The position numbers were made by a program, and so were the translations under genes. From Zopfochytrium polystomum (Eukaryota; Chytridiomycota; Chytridiomycetes; Chytridiales; Chytridiaceae), in contig JAIVFJ010000001.1 in the NCBI GenBank assembly GCA_025765615.1, positions 558,001-622,000 of the forward strand: a stretch of DNA of 64,000 bases, given 5' to 3'. Under the pieces are notes generated by a model. The model was not told the origin of the DNA. It did no database searches and saw only the letters and a program-made list of their open reading frames with translations. Below, one piece after another: positions 58,001 to 64,000 of the stretch. Each line of letters opens with the position of its first letter. Within the stretch, counting starts at the first letter, position 1.

Positions 58001-58092
58001 TGATACCCGTCAGCAGGGAGCTGCTGGACGCCGTCAAGCTTTTGTCGGGCGCGACGCGACACTTAGGCGATGCTGGAATCGTAGTCGTCTAA
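55047..58092 (+). CDS. Leucine-rich-repeat protein, Sog2-like (RAM signalling network)
   Basis: Sog2 supports the NDR-kinase RAM pathway that controls polarity and cell separation in fungi. The ATG at 55047 starts a short acidic/Ala leader. Leucine-rich repeats follow across six or more small exons: VNLNLSKRDLRVVPTEVAHL, LALPSNSITTLPGFMTDLTR, LRYLNLKANSIRDFP, DLSRNKIKKLPTKLQKL, SRNRIQTIPPFIAAMQGLE and the cap EHNPLQWPPPEI. All junctions are GT-AG and keep phase, including a 49-nt intron near 55900. After a Ser/Pro-rich stretch comes the helical Sog2-type domain (TEKVVTLSEVARNMAHAASQ, LTRLSTALHNLNASLLSLTK), then a GC-rich acidic/Gly-rich insert, and the last exon from about 57960 ends in VV at 58092. 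The copia 3' LTR ends only 275 bases upstream. Confidence 0.83.
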
Positions 58093-58389
58093 TTTTTTCT
58101 CGGGACATTTTTTTTCCTTCGGGTGCACTGTTTTGCGTTTGTTTCGTTTGAGATTCTGTTACCTTTCTCGATGTTTACATTATTATAAGTTAGTCGGGCC
58201 AGCAGAAGTCAATACAGCTTTTGAGCCCCAGCCGAAGATCTTTTAGTGCAAACGATACGACTGCATTTAGCGCAAAATGTATTCACTCGAGGGGGAGAAA
58301 AAAAAAAAGAAAAAAAAAAAAAAGAAAGGGAAAAGGGCCAACAATCACCGCCAACATCATCACTACCCGCTACCCCGCAATCAAAAAAA

Positions 58390-61300
58390 TCAAGAAGCAT
58401 ACCGCTTCCGCCAGAACCCATCCGGCAGCGCCTCCAACACCTTCAAAAGCGGCCGCTCCACCACAAACGCCTCCTCCACCAACACGCCGTCCCGGGACGG
58501 CGCCGCGACGAACCCAAACGCCATGATCGGGCCGTACTGGTGGTGCATGCAGAACGAGGACGTCAACGCGTCGCCGCCGCCGCCCGTCTTGTGCGTCGCG
58601 CCGGTCCGTCTCACCGATGTTGCCGAAGCCGCGGCTGCGGTGGCTGCGCGGCGGTTTGGTGCCGGGTAGTCGTCGTCCTCGGACGACGACGACGACGAAT
58701 CGATCACGACGACCCCGTCGTCGTCCACGAAGACCTTGTCCTCGTCGTCCTTGTCGCCGTCCACCAAGACGGGGCCGGACGGCGTGGCTGCAGGCGGCGC
58801 TGCCGCGTCGATCCGGGCGGAGACCGGCGTGTCGATGATCGGGCCGGACTGCCTTGCCGCCGCCGCGCGGCTAGGGGATGGGTGCCGCTGCCGCTGCTGT
58901 TGCTGCTGGCTACCACGCGGCGGTTGGGACGGTGCGCGTTTCCGCTTGGAAGTAAGTGGTGCGTCTTGCGGTCCAAGTGGCTGAAAAAAAAAAATAAATG
59001 CCCGGTGGAAACGGATTTAGAGTGAGGGAATTATGTGTTGAAACCAGCGTACCTTGCTCAGGTCGATCGTACAAATATACGTCGCGCCCCACGCGATCAG
59101 CTTTTCCGGCGCGTGTTTCGAAATCGCGCAGCCCATGATGATCTCGTTGCGCTGCGTGAAGTGTGTCGGAAGCCGTCCCGAGTACTCGCGCGACCAGTCC
59201 GTCATGCGTCCCTTCTCCTCGGCGTCAAAGACAAACACTTCGTTTCGGGCGGTGGTCACCACGAGCGTCGCGGGCGAGCTCGGGTGGAACGTGACGGTCG
59301 TGTGCAGCGCCGACAGTCGCGGGAGGGTCGCGTGGAAGCGGTAGGCGTCCAGGCTGTGGAGGTGGATGTTGTTGCGGAGGTCACCCGACGCGAGCCACTG
59401 GCCGTCGCTACTGACGACGAGCGCATCGACAATGTCTCGGGTTTCGGGTCGTTGCCGCGAGGCGGGCTTGGTTGACGCCGGAGGGGCTCGAAGGCGTCCC
59501 TCGTCCGTTGAGGCTTCGGGGGCTTCGGGGCTGCCGCTTTCCGAGTCCATCGCAACGTCGTTGGGAGTGTCTGGAAGAACGTGAGCTGAAGCGTCTTCAC
59601 AGTGGGTGTCGAAGGAGGCAAGGATGCGAAATTCCAGGCTCTTTGATCGTCTGCCTCTTTGAACAGTTTGAAGTACCGTAGAAACGTCTACCACTCGAAT
59701 AACAGAATCCGCCGCTCCGGCGAGAATCAGGCGTCTGCAATCAGGAGTGAAGCACATGGCAGAGGATCCCGGGATTTCATGGGGTGACGGAAAGGCGTGA
59801 ATGCGAGTGAGCCGAGTTGGGCTCTGTACAATGGTTCCGCTCGGGCTCCGCTGCAGAAGAAACAGCTTTGTTGTGTAGAGGTCAGACACAGCAACAAGCC
59901 GGCCGTCTGATGAAATAGCTGAAGCGATTAGGTTTGTATCACCCTAATTTTCACGGTTTAGAAGGAAAAAGAAAGTGGTTCCTCGCAAACCTTTAGTTTG
60001 ATGTCTGCTACCAAATGTTCCGTGTCTTTGAGGCCCAATCTCTGTCCATTCTTTACGCCATGGACCAACTTGTGACGGCTTTCAACAATTGCAGCCGAAT
60101 CGGCCGGATGCACTGCTCCAAGGGACCACACTTTGACGCGATCAGCTTCACGAGCAAGCATGAGCCTAGCGTCGTAGGCTACAGAAATCGGAGTGCGTTG
60201 CGGGAACGGGGCCATACGATTTAACTTGCACGGAGAAGGAAAGTTGGTTGCCGGAGATGCAACTGTGAGCGTTGTATCGATGCCGCCGGACACCAAGACA
60301 TCAATGTGCAGAAGTGGTGCACCCAGTTGCGACGTTGAGGGTGACCGGTAACAGGCAAGGGAACGGACATCATGCGAGTGGTATCGGCGTTCGCCACAGG
60401 CCACCCACACGGACCCCTCGACTTTTGAATCCTTCCGCGAGTTTCCTCTTGACGCAGAGGCTCGACTCTCAGGAAAGGCGTTGCGCCGGTATTGCACGAC
60501 TTTCCTGTCGACTCCAGAGGAAAATACAACGTACTCGGACGCATCCACTGAAACAGCCATGCAAAGAACGTCTGCTAAGTGTGACTTTACGCGAGAGTTT
60601 AAAGTCACAGCATAGTTCGACGATGATTTCGACTTCTTCGTGCTGTCGCTTGCAATGGTGTGCCAGAAGGATACTGCTCCAAGAGAGTCACCGGCGACGA
60701 GTGTGCCATCCGGTAGGTAAGATAGAGCCCACACCAGGGTGTCGCCCTCATGAGCCACTGTGTCCAAGGTGACCCTGGTAATAGCACGGTGAGTTTTGGT
60801 GTCGTAAAAGCGGATGCACGAGTCGGTTGAGCCAGCCGCAAGAATGGGGAGAGTCGGGTGGAATGCGACCGACAGCACTCGACCTGGTATATGAAGAAAC
60901 TTAAAATCCAGACATGACCAGGAGGTCGAGTCAAACCTTCTTGTCGATCGAGGATCGTTCGGTACTCAATTGTATCGCCCTGAGCTTTTCCTACTGAAAA
61001 CAAGCGGACAGAGCCGTCCTCGCAACCAATCGCGACTTGATCATGACCTGGCGATAGGGCCATGCACCATATCGCACCGCCACCTGATTCAACCCGTGAC
61101 AATGGTTGAAGAGAGAGAAGATTCCACTCGGTTATGCATCCGTCCTAGACCAGCAGATAACAGGCGAGGTGGGCCGTCCCGTAGTTCAGTTTTTTTCTGG
61201 GATCGCTGACCAGTCTGTGATTGACGGCTCTCTTCGTCTGATTCCGGCTCTGAATCAAACTGCAGCTCGTCCTTCCGTACAGACGAGAGCCACAGAATGC

Positions 61301-61763
61301 ATTCTATGGTGCTTCCAGGAATCCCTGGAATGGTCTTCAGCGGCGTCAGAATCAGAGGGCAACTTTGAGAACCAAACACCAAGCTTACTCTCTCGTGATG
61401 CCATCTGACAGGATTCCAAATTTCAATGTCCCCGTTCGCTCGAGCGCACGCCATGAGTGGCTTTGCCTGTCCAGGAATGCTCGCTGAAGGTGTGAATGCA
61501 AGAGCGTTGATTGCGGAGGGTACGTGCTGTACGAATCGGCACCGATGAAGACTAGTAGAAACTGATTGGGAACTCGACGCTTGCCCCCTTCGTTTGCTTC
61601 GAAAGATTTCCGTCTTCACTTCCTGTCGGCGTCGCGTTCGCTGCGCTGTTCCTTCTTCATTTCCGTTGGCATGGACGAGATTCGACTTCGCTGATCTACT
61701 CGTCCCATCGCTGGCGGAAGAGGACGAGTTTATCCCTGTGTCAGAGCTGCTGTTTGCTCTCAT
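58390..61763 (-). CDS. UTP4: U3 snoRNP / t-UTP subunit Utp4 (cirhin), WD40 protein
   Basis: Nucleolar scaffold of the UtpA complex, needed for rDNA transcription and early 18S pre-rRNA processing. From the ATG at 61763 there is a Ser-rich, basic leader of about 57 residues, then the usual Utp4 start LHRCRFVQHVPSAINALAF. Two beta-propellers follow: NGDIEIWNP, SAGL...DGCITEWN, IGCEDGSVRLFSVG, AAGSTDSCIRFYDTKT, VAGDSLGAVSFWH, GGIDTTLTV, LAGAADSVIRVVDV and LASGDLRNNIHLHSLD. The tail has a poly-Ser/Asp stretch and the conserved ending YGPIMAFGFV, VVERPLLKVLEALPDGFW. Introns near 60880-60935, 59945-59990 and 58980-59050. A single extra base at 61144-61145 interrupts the second blade (SAGL / DGCITEWN). 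It converges with the Sog2-like gene. Confidence 0.88.
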
Positions 61764-63630
61764 GTCTGCTGCTATGCACTCTTCCTCAGAACAAGTCCGA
61801 TTGGCGACAGTGAAATGTAAATGAATGGGAACCTATGCCTGGATGAACTGCTGCACGACAGCCGGCAACCGGAAGAGAGCAATCCAAAACGCAGAATATT
61901 TTCAAACAAGAAGAAAGAAACACACCGTTAGAACTTCTCTAATCTTTCAAGGGTCGCGGGACAGAGATAGATTGATGATACACGCGAGAGAGAGAGCGCC
62001 ACACGGGCGGGTGAAGGCCGCAGGGCACGGCAAATGGCGCTAGTGCTGCGTGGAAGTTTGCACAATGGCGAAAAAGTTAGGTTTCGACGCTTCACAAGGC
62101 CGCGGCGCTCATGTCATCGCAATGTCCCACCGCCGCAATGGCGCTGTTTCCCGAAGCAGTGGTGACACGTGATGTTGATTGTAATGATCGCGTTCCGGCC
62201 TGCGGCCGAAGTTGTGGTCTAGGGGGGCGATCGTGCATGACAGGGGCAGGAAGGTTGATCGCGATGCACTCTGCTGCGCGCGATACTAACGGTGGCTTGT
62301 TCGTCGTCGAGATAGCGCGACAAGTGGGATGCATGGGATGGGGGTGTATGGGATGGGTTGGCGATCGCACGTTGTTGATACCTACTCACCTAATTGAGCT
62401 ACTTGAAGAGAAAAAAAAGAAAGAAAAGAAAGAGAAGACACCGGAGTTTGCTGAGTTTGATGTTCCTTTTTTGAAAGAAAAAAAGAGGATGGAAGTAGGA
62501 TTGCCAAGTCAATTCTGACGTGGCAAATAAAATATCAATATAAATACTGGATTGAAAGTAGTTAACCGACCCACACAAAGTGCAAGGACACCTCAGTCGG
62601 CGACGCATGTACGATGAGCAAAGAGGGAACAAGCACGAAGGTCTCGAGAAGGAAGGACCACCAGTGGTCACTATGACAGGCATCCAACGCCGCCAACTCT
62701 TTGTACACTCAATTGGATAATAAGTTTCTCGTGACCACTGGTCTGGTCCCGAATGACTGAGCGTTTTTTCGCCTTCCTGGACAAGCTGCTCGCATTGGGA
62801 AAGGGCAGGAGACCATTTTCCGAACGCGGTAATATATGCGCTAAGAGAGAACTGAAAATGAACGAGAAAGATTCCCACAATTTCATTCTGTTCTCTTGTT
62901 TTTCATTTGCTTTTTTTCTTTTTTACCCCTTCGCATTGCGAGCCGTCGCGCTTTCTCCAAGACAAGCGCAGCATGGAACTGGATATCAACGTGGCCTGCC
63001 CGGTTTCGTGATTAGGTGAAGGAAAGCGGATCGAGATAGAAAAACATTCACTCAGTCATGTCAAATCTTTCATCCATTGCTTTTTGTCGCTCGCTTCTCC
63101 CGTCACACGACTTCTTCTGATTGCTTAGCTGCTGCTCTCTAATTGGCCCAAAATATTGGTATGCCCTGCACAGGAAAATTTTTTTCCTTCGTCATTTGTG
63201 TTTGTCTTGCCCGATCAACAGTGATGTCATTAATGGCGATGGGCAACAGATGCTGTCGTCGACTTAATCCGTATTCTATTTAGATGATTCGACAAGCAGA
63301 GCCACGGCACTGGAGGGGAATCCCGAAAAAAGGAAGGGTCCACGAGAAGTAACGAGGAGTAGTAGAAGCAAATAGTGAAAAAAGGAAAGAGGGAGCGAGA
63401 GAAGGGAGGGGGATACAAGAGAGTGGGGGAAAGACGGAAAGCGCAAAAACGATAAGGAATACCAAAGAGAAACGATAAAGATCGCATTCTCATACGTGGC
63501 AGAAAGCGGGGGCAGAGAAGAAGCAACTTTTTTTCTGTGGAGAGCGCCGAGAACCAGTAAACGATTGGAAGGATGTGGGATGGCCAGAAGGTGGCAGGCC
63601 ATCGGACACCAATCCCACACTCGTACACGC
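61764..63630. other. Intergenic region, no gene supported
   Basis: About 1.9 kb between the Utp4 start and the next minus-strand gene's end. It contains A-rich (62408-62440) and purine-rich (63360-63440) tracts and short open frames with no domains. The first 300 bases next to 61764 should include the Utp4 promoter. I see no RNA gene. Confidence 0.55.
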
Positions 63631-64000
63631 TCAGGCAGATGCGACCAGAGCAGACAAGGCAAAGAAGGCAGCAGCGCCCGCCGCACCCATCGCGCTGACG
63701 ACCTCGATCGTTGAAGCACCCGACTTGTTGGTGTTGATGGCAGATGGGGCGGCCTGCGAGGAGGTGGAAACGGTGGCCTTTGCGATGGACGCCGACGAGG
63801 TCGTTGACGAGCTCGTGGCGTTGGTGGCGTTGGACACGGAGATGAGCGGGGCGAGCATGGGGGAGATGACGGAAGCTGCCGTGGTCAAGTCGTTGGCGGC
63901 GCACGCCGTCTGGAGCTGCAGGAACTGCTTGGTCGAGTCGGTGTCCTTGTCGGATGACGAGGCAGCGATGCAGGTAGCGCAGTCGGCAGCGTCAGTGCTG
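63631..64000 (-). CDS. C-terminal part of a GPI-anchor-type secreted protein (5' end outside the window)
   Basis: Open to the right edge, at least 122 residues. Cysteines appear in DCATCIAASS and QTACAAND, then a Ser/Thr/Ala-rich stalk (NATNATSSSTTSSASIAKAT) and a C-terminal hydrophobic segment AAGAAAFFALSALVASA ending at the stop, preceded by small residues. This layout (Cys-containing domain, Ser/Thr stalk, hydrophobic tail) is that of GPI-anchored fungal surface proteins and parallels the gene at 45319-45993. The N-terminal signal peptide lies outside the window. Confidence 0.7.
   Translation of the reverse strand, partial: STDAADCATCIAASSSDKDTDSTKQFLQLQTACAANDLTTAASVISPMLAPLISVSNATNATSSSTTSSASIAKATVSTSSQAAPSAINTNKSGASTIEVVSAMGAAGAAAFFALSALVASA

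Noticed and set aside
62101..62518. Open frame and GC-rich palindromic segments upstream of Utp4
   Set aside because: No domain, no tRNA or rRNA fold recognised; short palindromes are within chance for this composition.

Overview
The window is eukaryotic nuclear DNA, most likely from a fungus and plausibly an early-diverging, chytrid-like one (the lineage is an inference). Genes lie on both strands, far apart, and are split by short GT-AG introns of mostly 45-80 nt. The recognisable families are eukaryotic and several are typical of fungi: a RasGEF, a Sog2-type leucine-rich-repeat protein of the RAM network, a Crz1-like C2H2 factor, the yeast-type fused 5-oxoprolinase and a Ty1/copia retrotransposon. 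Intergenic DNA is full of homopolymers and microsatellites. No bacterial operon, rRNA, tRNA or CRISPR array was recognised.

Left third (1-25 kb): a truncated unrecognised multi-exon gene (-), a small signal-anchored protein (-), a RasGEF (-), a class V PLP aminotransferase (+), a C2H2 zinc-finger factor (+), an aquaporin (+), a cysteine-containing secreted protein (+), a small degenerate GTPase-like protein (+) and a zinc alcohol dehydrogenase (+). Middle (25-47.6 kb): an ATP-dependent 5-oxoprolinase (-), a sugar transporter (-), a gene-poor 4.5 kb stretch, a citrate synthase with a coiled-coil tail (+), a Sec1/Munc18 protein (+), a GPI-anchor-type surface protein (-) and a serine/threonine dehydratase (-).

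Right third (47.8-64 kb): a complete but decayed Ty1/copia element (47795-54771, short LTRs, 5-bp target duplication GTTTT) sits in the shared upstream region of the dehydratase and the Sog2-like gene. A 790-bp solo LTR of a different family, with its own target duplication GACCC, is nested in its pol. Then come the Sog2-like gene (+), the ribosome-biogenesis factor Utp4 (-) and the 3' part of a second GPI-type protein (-).

The genes do not form one pathway; this is ordinary mixed housekeeping content. The most striking observations are (i) at least eight places in conserved genes where one extra base interrupts an otherwise continuous protein, always in the same +1 sense, most simply read as uncorrected insertion errors in the assembly; (ii) the nested LTR insertions with perfect target duplications; (iii) AT-hook-like motifs in the copia pol; and (iv) a palindrome-rich segment inside an alcohol dehydrogenase intron. 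I found no convincing new multi-gene system.
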